From contig CM041084.1 of assembly GCA_023079485.1 (NCBI GenBank), positions 134,446,792 through 134,510,791 on the forward strand: a DNA stretch of 64,000 nucleotides, given 5' to 3'. The DNA is from Archilochus colubris (Eukaryota; Chordata; Aves; Apodiformes; Trochilidae). The notes under the pieces were generated by a model. It saw only the letters and a list, made by a program, of their open reading frames with translations. It made no database searches and was not told where the DNA came from. Below are positions 1 to 9,335 of this stretch, piece by piece (positions within the stretch are counted from its first letter, which is position 1; every line of letters begins with the position of its first letter). Made by a program: the position numbers and the translations under genes.

Positions 1-863
1 GCATTGTCTGGCACTTTTTAAAACTAGTTTTAGTCTCATGGCCTATTAAAGCAGTTAAACATTTCTGTTAGTTCCACATAACTGCAAAACAGAATATTTA
101 ATATTTAATATTATTGCATATTTTATTTTATACTTTTTATTTGAAGTCAATTTTGCCTTGCAAAAACAACAAAATAAACAAAAAAACCCACCCCAAACCC
201 AAAAGCCACCAATTGGAGTTTTAATAGACCAGCTGAGAAATCCAACCCAGCTGTTAGACTGTCAGTATCCATTTTCTTGACCTTTTAGTCCTGAACCCAT
301 GTATTTTTCCTTGTCTCTGGAGATTTCTAGGCCTGGAAGGGAGGTGTTTTTTCAAATGAAAAACATCACTCTCTTTAGCTTTGGGGCTAAATTGAAAAGC
401 TACTTGTCTGATTTAACACTTTAAAATGTTATTCGTTCTTGTACTATTATTGACTACAGTGTTTGAAGATCTCTTGGAGGAGGAAAATAGCTGTTCAGTA
501 ATGGAACCTGGATGGATTTTCATTCATTAATTTTGAAAAAGGACATAAACATCCTGAACTATGTATTAATTCAAAATGTATCATTCCTCTTTATGTTCTA
601 ATCATGCTTTAGAAACTGATCTTATTGTTCCTTTCAAAAAAGTCAGTAGTATGTTAACTAATTGGATCTTAATTGAAAAAAAAATACAATAACACTGCTT
701 TTCAACAGCTTTAGCCCTATTACAACTGGACGTTATGAAGAAGTAATACACCTGCAAACACCACATTCATGTACATTTATACACACATGTATGTATACAT
801 ATGGAAGAATTAAAATATATTGAATTTCATAATTTCTATTTGTTTTGATTGATGTGAACTGTG

Positions 864-867
<4 letters not shown>
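1..867. other. Featureless AT-rich sequence
   Basis: No coding region, RNA gene or recognisable repeat was seen. A short A/C-rich patch lies near 166-211. Confidence 0.6.

Positions 868-896
<29 letters not shown>
868..896. repeat. (CA)n microsatellite
   Basis: An uninterrupted AC dinucleotide run of about 14 units is seen directly. Confidence 0.95.
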
Positions 897-897
<1 letters not shown>

Positions 898-950
898 TTG
901 TGGGTGTTTTGTGTGGTTTTTGGTGTTGGTTACATACATATTATTAATTC

Positions 951-1119
951 TTTTTGGTTTGGTTTTTTTTTTGGTTTTGGTTTTGGGGTGGTGGGTTTGT
1001 TTTTTGTTTTGTGTTGGTTTTGTTTTTGTGGTTTTGGGTTTTGTTGTTTGTTTTTTTTTTTTGTGTTGTGGTTTTTGTGTTGTTTTGGGTTTTTTTTTTG
1101 TTTGTTGTTTTGTTTTTTT

Positions 1120-1154
<35 letters not shown>

Positions 1155-1302
1155 TTTTTGTTTTTTGTTTTTGTTTTTTGTTTTTGTTGTGGGTTGTGTT
1201 TTGGGGTGTTTTTGGGGTTGGTTTTTTGTTTTTTTTTGGGTTTGTGTGGTTTTTTTGTGTTTTGTTGTTTGGGTGGGTTTGTGTTTTTTTTTTGTTGTTT
1301 TT
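951..1302. repeat. Pure G/T low-complexity tract
   Basis: All 352 bases on the plus strand are G or T; the complement is only A and C. The tract contains a poly(T) run near 1121-1153 and many GGG and GGGG runs, but no regular repeat unit. Long frames across it on either strand encode only F/V/L/C/W-rich or K/T/N/Q-rich low-complexity peptide and are not genes. It directly abuts the broken end of the endogenous retrovirus gag remnant. Confidence 0.9.
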
Positions 1303-1303
1303 A

Positions 1304-1567
1304 AGTGAGAAACATGTCTGCATATATCACTTCATCCCACTTTCTCTTTTATGAGAAACAAATAAGTTGTTGGATGGTATTATAATTTAAACTTCCCTCG
1401 GTGGCCACTTTTCCCCATCATTTAGTTTATACAGCGGCCACCATCTCGACAGTATTCACAAGTGTCTTTTCCTTTATTTCCCCCGGGATTTCACCAAGTT
1501 CTTTCCAATGTTTTAAAATGCATCCAAGGGGTTTTAGCATCATTTCCTTACTCTGTTCAGTCCCCAT
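1304..1567 (-). pseudogene. gag: Remnant of retroviral gag, N-terminal matrix region
   Basis: The methionine codon at 1567-1565 opens a frame of 46 codons. It begins MGTEQSK, with a glycine at position 2 and a serine at position 6 as in N-myristoylated matrix proteins. A PLGCILKHWK segment follows, typical of the start of gamma-type gag. Gag would normally form the virion core at the plasma membrane. The frame ends at a stop at 1429-1427, with further in-phase stops at 1420-1418 and 1351-1349. Gag-like residues recur in the same phase afterwards (GSLNYNTI near 1393-1373 and KWDE near 1342-1331), so small compensating indels probably lie between about 1429 and 1400. Everything after about 1304 is missing. 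The upstream methionine at 1615 is in phase, but 1567 fits the family better because of the MG start. Confidence 0.7.
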
Positions 1568-2440
1568 TATGCCTACTGGAGAGGTTACAATGTGGGACCC
1601 TTTCTGGATTACCAAATTCTATTCAGATTTCAGCACTTACAATGTCAACACCTTATTCACTTATTCTAGTAGTCATGACATCCAGATTCACACCAATCGC
1701 TTCGTCCGTCTCTGGCCGGCCCCCTCGCGGGTGACACGGAACCGCAAATCGGGACTCCGCACTCGCTTCGCAATTAAATTGCGTCTCAGTCACTCACTTT
1801 CACACATCAGATTCACACCAATCGCTTTCAGTCGGAACTCTGCACGGGTAAACTTTTACACCAAAACCTTACACGTTGCTTTACCACCTACGGTCACAAA
1901 ATGCCGCTATAAACCTCGAATACCTGCTGGTGTTGGGCTGCCCCCGCGACCCCCCCAAGATAAAGCTATAAAACTTTCTTTGATGGGGACGGTAATTACC
2001 AACACACTTAATTCTCTTAAAGAGAGAATTAACACCAAACACTCAAAACACCTTATTACTCGCAAGTAATACAACATGATCATCAATCACCATATAATCA
2101 TATGACGACAGCATTACCAGAAACCCTTGTGAACTTCAATTCTCCTGGGGAATTGCACCCCGGAGAGGGACGAACTCAGCGCTAGACAGGCTCACGCGCT
2201 GGGGGTCCCCGCGTCCCTGTGAATCCTAGAGCTCAAACCCCCTCTAACCCCTGGGGGACTCTAACCCCTTTTCCTAGAGGCCTCGAAACCCAAACAAATA
2301 TATAAATACCTTTTCAGTATGAGGAAGGTCTGGTGTCCATCGGCGTAGAGCCAAGGGAGTAGGGGAGGCTTATCCGACAGAATTCGTCGGGGGGCCCCAA
2401 AGCGTCCCCGGGCCCCCTGGATCACGGCACGACGGAGTCC
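1568..2440 (-). other. Retroviral 5' leader between primer-binding site and gag
   Basis: This roughly 870-base untranslated stretch is CpG-rich, especially near 1690-1790 and 2390-2460. It holds a perfect 10-bp inverted repeat (2008-2032) and a repeated motif (1682-1698 and 1806-1822). In the family this region carries the splice donor and RNA packaging signals. I could not fix either of them by reading. Confidence 0.6.
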
Positions 2441-2458
2441 AGTCCTGCCGGGTCGCCA
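2441..2458 (-). other. Retroviral primer-binding site, arginine-tRNA-like
   Basis: The minus strand reads TGGCGACCCGGCAGGACT, starting 4 bases inside the LTR end. On the plus strand this ends in GGTCGCCA, like the 3' end of a tRNA with its CCA tail. TGGCGAC is the start expected for arginine tRNA primers, but the remainder is not an exact match to any arginine tRNA I can recall. Confidence 0.6.
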
Positions 2459-2528
2459 AAAATGAAGCCGAAAAAGGCCAAACAAAACTGTTTAGAGACA
2501 GAGTTTGAGTCTTTAAACAGCAAAGGTA

Positions 2529-2534
2529 TTTATT
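2529..2534 (-). promoter_or_regulatory. LTR polyadenylation signal AATAAA
   Basis: AATAAA on the minus strand, about 72 bases downstream of the TATA box and 66 bases before the end of U5. Confidence 0.65.
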
Positions 2535-2605
2535 TTCGGATCCGGGGAACCCCCAGCTTGCGCCGGACAAAGAGTTCCAAAGGGTTAAGGGAAAAGGGGT
2601 TAGGG

Positions 2606-2613
2606 TATTTATA
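2606..2613 (-). promoter_or_regulatory. LTR TATA box
   Basis: TATAAATA on the minus strand. It would place transcript initiation near 2580, giving an R region of roughly 60-70 bases before the poly(A) site. Confidence 0.6.
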
Positions 2614-3111
2614 CAGTAAAAGGGGAGGTTACAACATTACTACATTCTTAGTTCTTGCTGACTTCATTAGGTTGTTACAAAGCAATATTGTTACAAGACC
2701 CCAGCCATAATTTCTTCTTATCCGTTGGTGATGATATCTTTATAGTCTTCTTGTGCGGATGTTCACATCCTTTAGTGTCCAGCTGGCCTTGGCAGTACCT
2801 TGCTTTTAGAACAAGACTTGTTTTAAGAAAAGAGTTACAGAAGAAAAGACTTACACTTTAATTATTTGCTAGCTAGAAATTAATCCCGTTAGGACCTTGT
2901 ATTGGTTACATTGTTCTAGTAGAAAAATGACATGTCTCAGCTGCTGTGTATGGGAAAGTGAAATGTCTCGGCTGCTTTGTTAGCTTCTTTCTCAGTTTAA
3001 CCCTGAATTATTAGTAGTTATGAACACAAATTCATTAGCATATATTACAAGTCTTAATTTTTCATTAAGTAATTCTCATAAACAGTTTGGCCTGATCCAC
3101 TCTCTTCTTCA

Positions 3112-6100
3112 TCTTGCAAAATCTTTTACAAATCCTGATATGAAAAATTCACACATTTGGTTTTCTGATAAAATGAGAAGCTGGATGAATGTTTAGAGAA
3201 ATACATGAAGTATAACATATACACATCCTACAGTAGACTTCATTATTTATCAAGAAATTTTGGAATTCAACAAAAATTGTCAGAATTACCAAAATTACTA
3301 TCTTTTTTAATCTGTATCTTGACTGGCATCAACAAAAAACTAGCACATACAACAAACAACAAGTAGTGAAGTACTTCAGGTACTTATTGCAGGATAAGGA
3401 GTTCAACAGAATAAATAAATACTAAAAACTTTATCTCACATCTTACATCTGTCTTGGCCCTTAGGATTTTATTACCCTAGTAAGTCTTTCTCTTTTGATC
3501 ACAAATTAGAACCTGGATAGAAATTTGCTCTTCAGGGAATAAATATTTTGCAAAAAGAAAAAGAGTAAAAAAAACCCAACTGTCTTTCTCTTTGCAAGTT
3601 CTTTAATCATGTGAATTAATTGATGAGGAAGCTGGGAGAAAAATCTTGAAGGAATCAGATTCATCCACACTTCAACTGTGGAGCTTGATGAAAGACACTG
3701 AAGATGGAAACATTGTTTCCTTGCACTGCTGGTATTTAATATAACTAAAATAAGTAGACTCTTCTTGCCCTTCATTAGAAGATATAAAAAGATAAAAGTT
3801 CCAAAAAGAGAGAGAGAGATATCTGTACCTACACTGATGTGGTCATTATTAAATATTATTGTATCTCTTGATTGCAACAAGATGTTGATGTTTTATTACA
3901 TGGGGTTAATAATCTTGTGAAAATAATGGATTCAGAAATCCAGAACTCCTTTCAACAGGATGCTATGCAATTCACAGTTACAGATCACCTCTGAAAGATG
4001 TTTAGACAAAATTCTCAGTGAAAACTGAACCCAAGCATTCCTATGCAATGCAGTTATTAAAGCTTCTAGGACTAAACTTGTCAAAAGCTGGGAGAGAAAG
4101 GGAAATTATGGCAACACAGAACTGAAGATTTGTTCTACTCTTTTGCCTTCTTCTTTAGAAGTATAGCTTAACTTTTTCAGCAAAAGAGCCTCAGGACACT
4201 TTTACTTGGAAACTTTGCTTTTAACACCACAGTAGCAAAAGTATACTGAGAAATGTTCAGCCTGGAGAAACTCCCTTTATGTTGGTGGTATTGGAGGACT
4301 TATGACTCATTGGTCTGAGTTTTCTGTGGTTTAGTTTTTCTTGCCAGTGCCAGAGTATACAGCTTATTTGAGAAAAATGAGGGGTAGAGACTACCTGACC
4401 TAACCTGTGCTCAGGCAGTAGCATTGTATTGACAACTCTGCAGAAGATGTTGTAGCACATAAAAGCCCTAAAGTATATTGGCAACTGAGGATAAAAGGCA
4501 CTATGACCCATTGGCAAATGTTGGCTCCTAACCTATGCTGCTAAAATAAATAGCTCAACACCTGGGTGTTGAAGGTTAATGTTGTTTTTTATGACAGATG
4601 TTGTACTTGATCCTTGTCTTTTTAGAGGTCATCTGTGTGTTGCTCAAAACATAAAGCCTGTAGCTTACTTCATGCATTCTGTATTCTTGTATATGTATCT
4701 CTACGGGAAGACTATTTATGTGTGAGGAAATTAATTATAAATAAATATTAATGAAGAAGCTGAAATAAAATAATTCAAAATTCTTCACGTAATATGCTTC
4801 AAAGGAAGCTTTGAGATTTCAGGAAATTAATAGTAAAGAGCTGTCTTCCCAGCCGTTTCAACATTTGAGCGTCCCTTTAAAGAAATTCAGGATATTGCAC
4901 ACAAGTCACTTTGGAACTTCTTGAAACACCAAAATCATTGACTTTCCAGACTGTAAATGCTTGTTCATGCAGCAAGAACTTGCCTTATTTTTGCACTGCT
5001 TCAGAAATTTGCAGTCAACTTTTCCTGAAGTGATCTCAGTGTTCTGACTGTTATTTTATGCAGCAGTGGGGTATGAAATACTTTCTGTCTGGGAAAGAAT
5101 TTCCCAGTGCCTAAAAATGAAGTGCAAATGGAAGCAAAATAGACAATTTTTATATGTCCTCTGTGGTTATGTGTGGTGTGATTCTACCTGTTGAATAAAT
5201 TTTATTCCAACATAACGCTTTGAATGGTAGAATTGCATTTTCTCTGATGAAAAAGAGGCAATGATGAGTACAGACAGTGCCATACTTAGTTACTTACTGA
5301 TTTTAGGTAATCTGTTTGCAAATTTGTAGTCTCAGCTGCAAATATGCAAGACAGATACAAGACAAGGTAACTATGGTGCATGACTCCAGTATAAACTATA
5401 GAATGACTTTTTTTTAAAAAAAAAGAATTTCATAAATTCTCCAGGTTTTAGTAGGTTTTTATGTAATTCAAATTAATTTCTCTCTCCTGGGTTAAACAGC
5501 TGAATTAGAGCCCTATTTGAGTAACAGTACTAAGATTGCATAGTTTACATCTTCATAGTTAGAATAACCTACTTTTACATTAACAGTTGCAGGCATTATA
5601 TCAATTTACACACAAAAGATGACTTTTTATATTCAATCAGATAATTAAAAAAAATAAAATAAAATTCCAGACCGGTGAAAAGAAAGACACAAATAACTTA
5701 CAGTTCTGAATATTGTATTTGTTCAAAGCTATGACTCATGAAGCTGAACAATGCTCCTGTCTTCTTTTTAGGTCATTTTTATTATTCTGTCCTTCCTGGA
5801 CTTTTGGATAAGATTTCTCTCAAGTTTAAAAGTGTAAGAGAAAAATATTTGAATTCAAACAGTCTTCATGCATTGGAGTGTGGTTTTGGTTTCTATAATG
5901 AATATAAAACCAAAGCTCCTGGGTTAATTTTAACCAGGTAGTTGGAAACTTTCCAAAGAAAATATTTACTAGAAAACACTGAAATATCAAAATGTTAAAT
6001 TTCCTGGTAGCTTCTGAATCAGAGAGGCTTTGCCTTTCAGATATAATTTCCATCTGAATTGATTAATTTGACCAATAATGTAGAACTCAGCAATCACCTG

Positions 6101-6697
6101 TAATATTTGTGACACAGGATCAAGAATCTATTTTAAGACCCAAGCTACTGTTCTATACCCTACCTTATCATCTTCACCATACCAGCTATTCTGGCATAGC
6201 ATCTCACTCATTTCTCATTTTTTTTATACTTTTTCAAGTGTCTGTCAATAATGAAATACTCATGAAAGACTTAATTTGATTCTCCCAGACTGTGTACATG
6301 AGACTTTGATGTACATATCACAGTTTCCTTCCAACAGGAGAAGTAAAAATTTTGAAATTAAAAAAAGTTTTGCAGTTAGTTATGGCAAATAAATTGTTCT
6401 TCCAAAAATTTACAAATGCTGAAGTTTTAAAAAAAAAGTTAGGATAGTAAGTAAACTAAAATATCCTCCTTTAATCTCAACTGCTCTGATCCCAAAAATG
6501 TTTATTCGACAAATTTTCACAAATTTTGTTAAAGCAAACCAAACCAAAGACTTTTCTGTTTGTGTATTTAAGGTTTCAAATTTTTTTCCTGCAGTAGATT
6601 TTTATTATCATCTACATTATTTTAGAAAGAACATATTATAGCCTTTCTTTTCCTTTTCACGTTAAAAGAGATTAATGTTTTGATACATTGTGTAAAG
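3112..6697. other. Featureless stretch, no gene seen
   Basis: AT-rich unique-looking sequence. Open frames here (for example 3506-3880 and 4257-4517 on the minus strand) lack recognisable motifs or repeat homology and look like chance frames. No LTR or CR1 signature was seen. Confidence 0.55.
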
Positions 6698-6893
6698 TCA
6701 CAGAATCACAAAATGGTAAGTCTGGAAGGGATGCCTCAAGGTCATCTTGTCCAACAGCCCTGCTCAAGCAGCTCCATGTAGAGCTGGCTGTTAGAACCAT
6801 GTCCAGATAACTTTTGGAGCAGAGGCCACAGCCTCCCTGGGTAACCTGTGCCAGTGCTCAGTCACCCTCACAGTAAAAAAAGTGTTCCTGGGA
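6698..6893 (-). mobile_element. CR1 LINE fragment A, 3' UTR
   Basis: On the minus strand it reads through the CR1 3' region: a segment meaning 'actgtgagggtgactgagcactggcacaggtt', then 'gttggacaagatgacc', then an end near TTTTGTGATTCTGTGA. Only the last 200 bases or so are present, a typical 5' truncation. The 5' flank (6894-7117) is not recognisable CR1. Confidence 0.85.
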
Positions 6894-7117
6894 GCTGAAG
6901 GAGAAACTGAAATTGGGGAGCAGACAATGAGATAAACGCAGGACAAAGCTGAAGGACCTCAGCTGATAACGCCCATGACTGACATCTGCAAGTCGTGTCA
7001 CAGGGTGGTCCAACCCATCTTTGTGCCCCACCTTCCTTGGAAAGCAGAGACCTCCCTGCTGGGAAATAAACATGAAATCTACCACATACAATGCTGAGGG
7101 AAAGAAATGAACATTAA
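6894..7117. other. Unassigned segment between two CR1 fragments
   Basis: About 220 bases, somewhat richer in G and C than the surroundings, with no match to CR1 or the LTRs in this window. It may be host sequence, part of another repeat, or diverged CR1. Confidence 0.4.
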
Positions 7118-8682
7118 ATATCATCTTGGTCCAAACCCAGCGACACCTTCCCCTACACCAGGTTGCTCAAATCCCTGTTGAACCTAGCCTTGAACGCTTC
7201 CAAGAAGGGCACATCCATAACATCCCTGGACAATCTATTCCAGTGTCTTAACACCCTCACACTAAAAATATTCTTCCTAATGTCTAAATCTACCCTCTTT
7301 CAGCATAAACACATTATCCTGACCCTATCACTCTATGCCCTTGTAAACTGTCCCTCTCTAGATTTCTTTTAGGCCTCTTCCAGGTAGACTGGAAGACTAC
7401 TACTGGAAGACTACTATAAAGTCTTCCTGGAGCTTTCTCTTCAGATTGTCATAGATGCCCTTCTCTCCAAGGTGTTGACCAGACCTCACAGCTTGGTGTC
7501 TTAAGAAAATTTGCTGAGGGTGCACTCAATTCCACTGCCCACGTTGCCAGTAAAAATTTTAAACAGCACTGGACCTAATACCAGAGCCTGAGGAATGTCA
7601 CTTTTAAATGCTCTCCATTATAACTCCATTGACCACAAATCTTTGAGTGCAACCTCCCAGACAAGTCCCTATACTAAAAGTGGTCCATCTGTCAAGTCCA
7701 TATCTCTCTAATTTAGAGCAAGAGTGTCATGCAGAACAATTTCAAATGCTTTGCATAGTTCCAGGTAGATGATGTCAATTGTTCTTCCCTTGTCCACCAA
7801 CACTGTAAATAGAGGGCCACCAAATCCTTCAGGCACAATTTGTCTTTGGTGAAGCCATGATGGTTGTTATCAGCCACCTACTCATTATCCCTGCACATTA
7901 GCACAGTTTCCAAGTGGATCTGCTCCATGATCTTGCCAGGCACCAAGGTGAGACAGGCCTGGGACTTCCTTTTTTCCATTTTGAAAATGGGGGTTATGTT
8001 TCCCCTTTTCCAGTCTGTGGGAACTTCACTAGACTGCCATGACTTTTGAAATATGATAGAAAGAGGCTTTGCAGCTTCATCTGCCAGTTCCCTCACGACC
8101 TGTGGGCATATCTCATCAGGTCCCCTGGACCGGTGCACCTTCAGGTTCCTTAGATGGTCTCAAATCTGATATTCCCCAAATGTAGGTGGCATTTCCTTCT
8201 CCCAGTCCCTGCCTTTGTATTCTGTGACTTGAGCAGTGAGGCTTGAGCCCTTGATGATGAAGAGTTAGGCAAAAAGTCATTGAGTACCTTAGCCTTTTAA
8301 CTAGGTATCCCATTTTCTTCTGTGGAAGGCTCACATTTTCCCAAGTCTTCCTTTCATCACCAACATGTCTATAGGAATTTTTCTTGTTACCCTTGATGTT
8401 TCTGGACAGATTTAATTCTATCAGTGTTAGCTTTCCTAACCTGAACCCTGGATGTTCAGGCAATTTCTCTATATTCCTCCCAGGCTATCTATCCTTTCTT
8501 CCACCTTGTGTAGACTTGCTGTTTACTACTAGGTGTGTCCAGGGACTCCTTATGAATCAATCCATAGAGGCCTCCTGCTATTTTTGCCTGCCTTCCTCTT
8601 TGCTGGGATGGATTTCTCATGAGTTTGGAGTTCTGACCATTTATCTTGGGCTCCTTTTCCCTCCAGGGCTTTATTCCATGGT
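7118..8682 (-). mobile_element. CR1 LINE fragment B, internally deleted
   Basis: Minus-strand CR1. Coordinates 8682 down to about 7470 correspond to the ORF2 region, from the endonuclease-RT linker into reverse transcriptase. 7450 down to 7118 correspond to the 3' UTR. Near 7450-7470 the sequence jumps from the RT segment straight into the distal 3' region, so the ORF2 C-terminal part and the proximal 3' region are missing. Translation from 8138 downward gives GPDEICPQVVRELADEAAKP, then SIIFQKSW and WKRGNITPIFK, matching the start of the CR1 RT domain. Stops and frameshifts occur throughout, so this copy is dead. Confidence 0.88.
7878..8138 (-). pseudogene. CR1 ORF2 reverse-transcriptase remnant
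   Basis: An 86-codon open segment carries the N-terminal RT motifs of CR1 ORF2 (GPDEICPQV, LADEAAKPLSIIF, ITPIFK). An intact CR1 ORF2 encodes an endonuclease and reverse transcriptase of nearly a thousand residues that copies CR1 RNA into the genome. Here only the fingers region is open, the catalytic motif is not in this segment, and the frame is lost on both sides. It is a repeat remnant, not a host gene. Confidence 0.85.
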
Positions 8683-8697
8683 ATAAAACTGTGACTC

Positions 8698-8775
8698 CCT
8701 TTTTGAGAAGAGAGAGAGGTTAATAGAGAACATCTCTCATTCATTTAAATGATGTCCTAGTGTTTAACTGTGAGA
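8698..8775 (+). repeat. LTR 3'-end fragment, same type as the solo LTR at 27097
   Basis: 'gttaatagagaacatctc' and 'tagtgtttaactgtga' closely match the end of the solo LTR at 27835-27889. Only about 80 bases remain, directly next to the 5' end of CR1 fragment B. Confidence 0.6.
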
Positions 8776-8840
8776 ATGAGCTCTAGAAAAATAATGTTAT
8801 CAATGTTATTATGCAAATAACTCTTACTTCCAGCAAGGTC

Positions 8841-9095
8841 ATAAAATCATAGAATATTTATGGTTGGAAAAGACCCTTTAGATCACCAAGTCCAACCATA
8901 AACCTAACACTGATAATCACATCATTAAACCACACCCCTAAGCACCACATCTACACACCTTTTAAATACCACCAGGGATGGTGATTCAAGCACTTCCCTG
9001 GCCAACCTGTTCCAGTGCCCGACAGGATATTTTTCCTACTATCCAATCTAAATCTCCTCCAGTGCAACTTGATGACATTTCTTCTCATCTTCGAG
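8841..9095 (-). mobile_element. CR1 LINE fragment C, 3' UTR
   Basis: Read on the plus strand it starts ATAAAATCATAGAAT, then 'ggttggaaaagaccctt', 'gtccaacc', 'ccagggatggtgattcaa' and 'ccaacctgttccagtgcc'. These are hallmarks of the CR1 3' UTR in reverse complement. It is 5' truncated. Confidence 0.9.
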
Positions 9096-9261
9096 GTAGT
9101 CACCAGACAAGACTTCCAAACAAGTTTATACACAGATAATAGAAAATACATTCTTATAGTGATCTAATATAACTTGGAGACCTCTTATTAGAAAGTCTAA
9201 ATAGTCTCCAAGAACAAAGTCTAACCAGTCAATGTGACATAATAGGTACTATTACTTTGCA

Positions 9262-9335
9262 GGTGAGGTTCAGTTTTGGACTGGATGATCTTACAGGTCT
9301 TTTCCAGCCTAAACAATTTTATAATTCTATGATTT
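9262..9335 (+). mobile_element. CR1 LINE fragment D, extreme 3' end
   Basis: The sequence 'ttggactggatgatcttacaggtc' followed by 'ttccagcctaaacaa' and an ATTCTATGATT end is the last 75 bases of a plus-strand CR1. Confidence 0.8.

Larger units (their letters stand above)
1304..3111 (-). mobile_element. 5' half of a class I endogenous retrovirus, truncated
   Basis: Read on the minus strand the order is LTR (3111 to 2463), primer-binding site (2458 to 2441), leader (2440 to 1568), then the start of gag (1567 downward). This is the normal order for the 5' end of a provirus. The rest of gag, pol, env and the 3' LTR are absent, because the element stops at the pure G/T tract ending at 1302. The leader is rich in CpG, unlike the surrounding DNA, which suggests a fairly recent insertion. 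The gag frame is nonetheless broken. Class I (gamma/epsilon-like) assignment is inferred from the matrix-like N-terminus and the LTR ends, and no pol sequence is present to confirm it. Confidence 0.75.
2463..3111 (-). repeat. 5' LTR of the endogenous retrovirus
   Basis: On the minus strand it begins TGAAGAAGAG and ends GGCTTCA, giving 5-bp inverted ends TGAAG/CTTCA. A TATA box (TATAAATA, 2613-2606) and a poly(A) signal (AATAAA, 2534-2529) are spaced as expected for U3-R-U5. U3 holds a 14-base near-direct repeat (2932-2945 and 2963-2976) that may be an enhancer repeat. The inner edge is well supported by the primer-binding site. The outer edge at 3111 is inferred from the inverted ends only, because no partner LTR is present for comparison. 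Confidence 0.65.

Noticed and set aside
733..1354. Open frames of 116-196 residues on both strands
   Set aside because: They are driven by the pure G/T tract, with low-complexity residues and no domain.
3506..3880. 124-residue minus-strand frame
   Set aside because: No motif, no homology I can recognise and no splice or promoter context; AT-rich chance frame.
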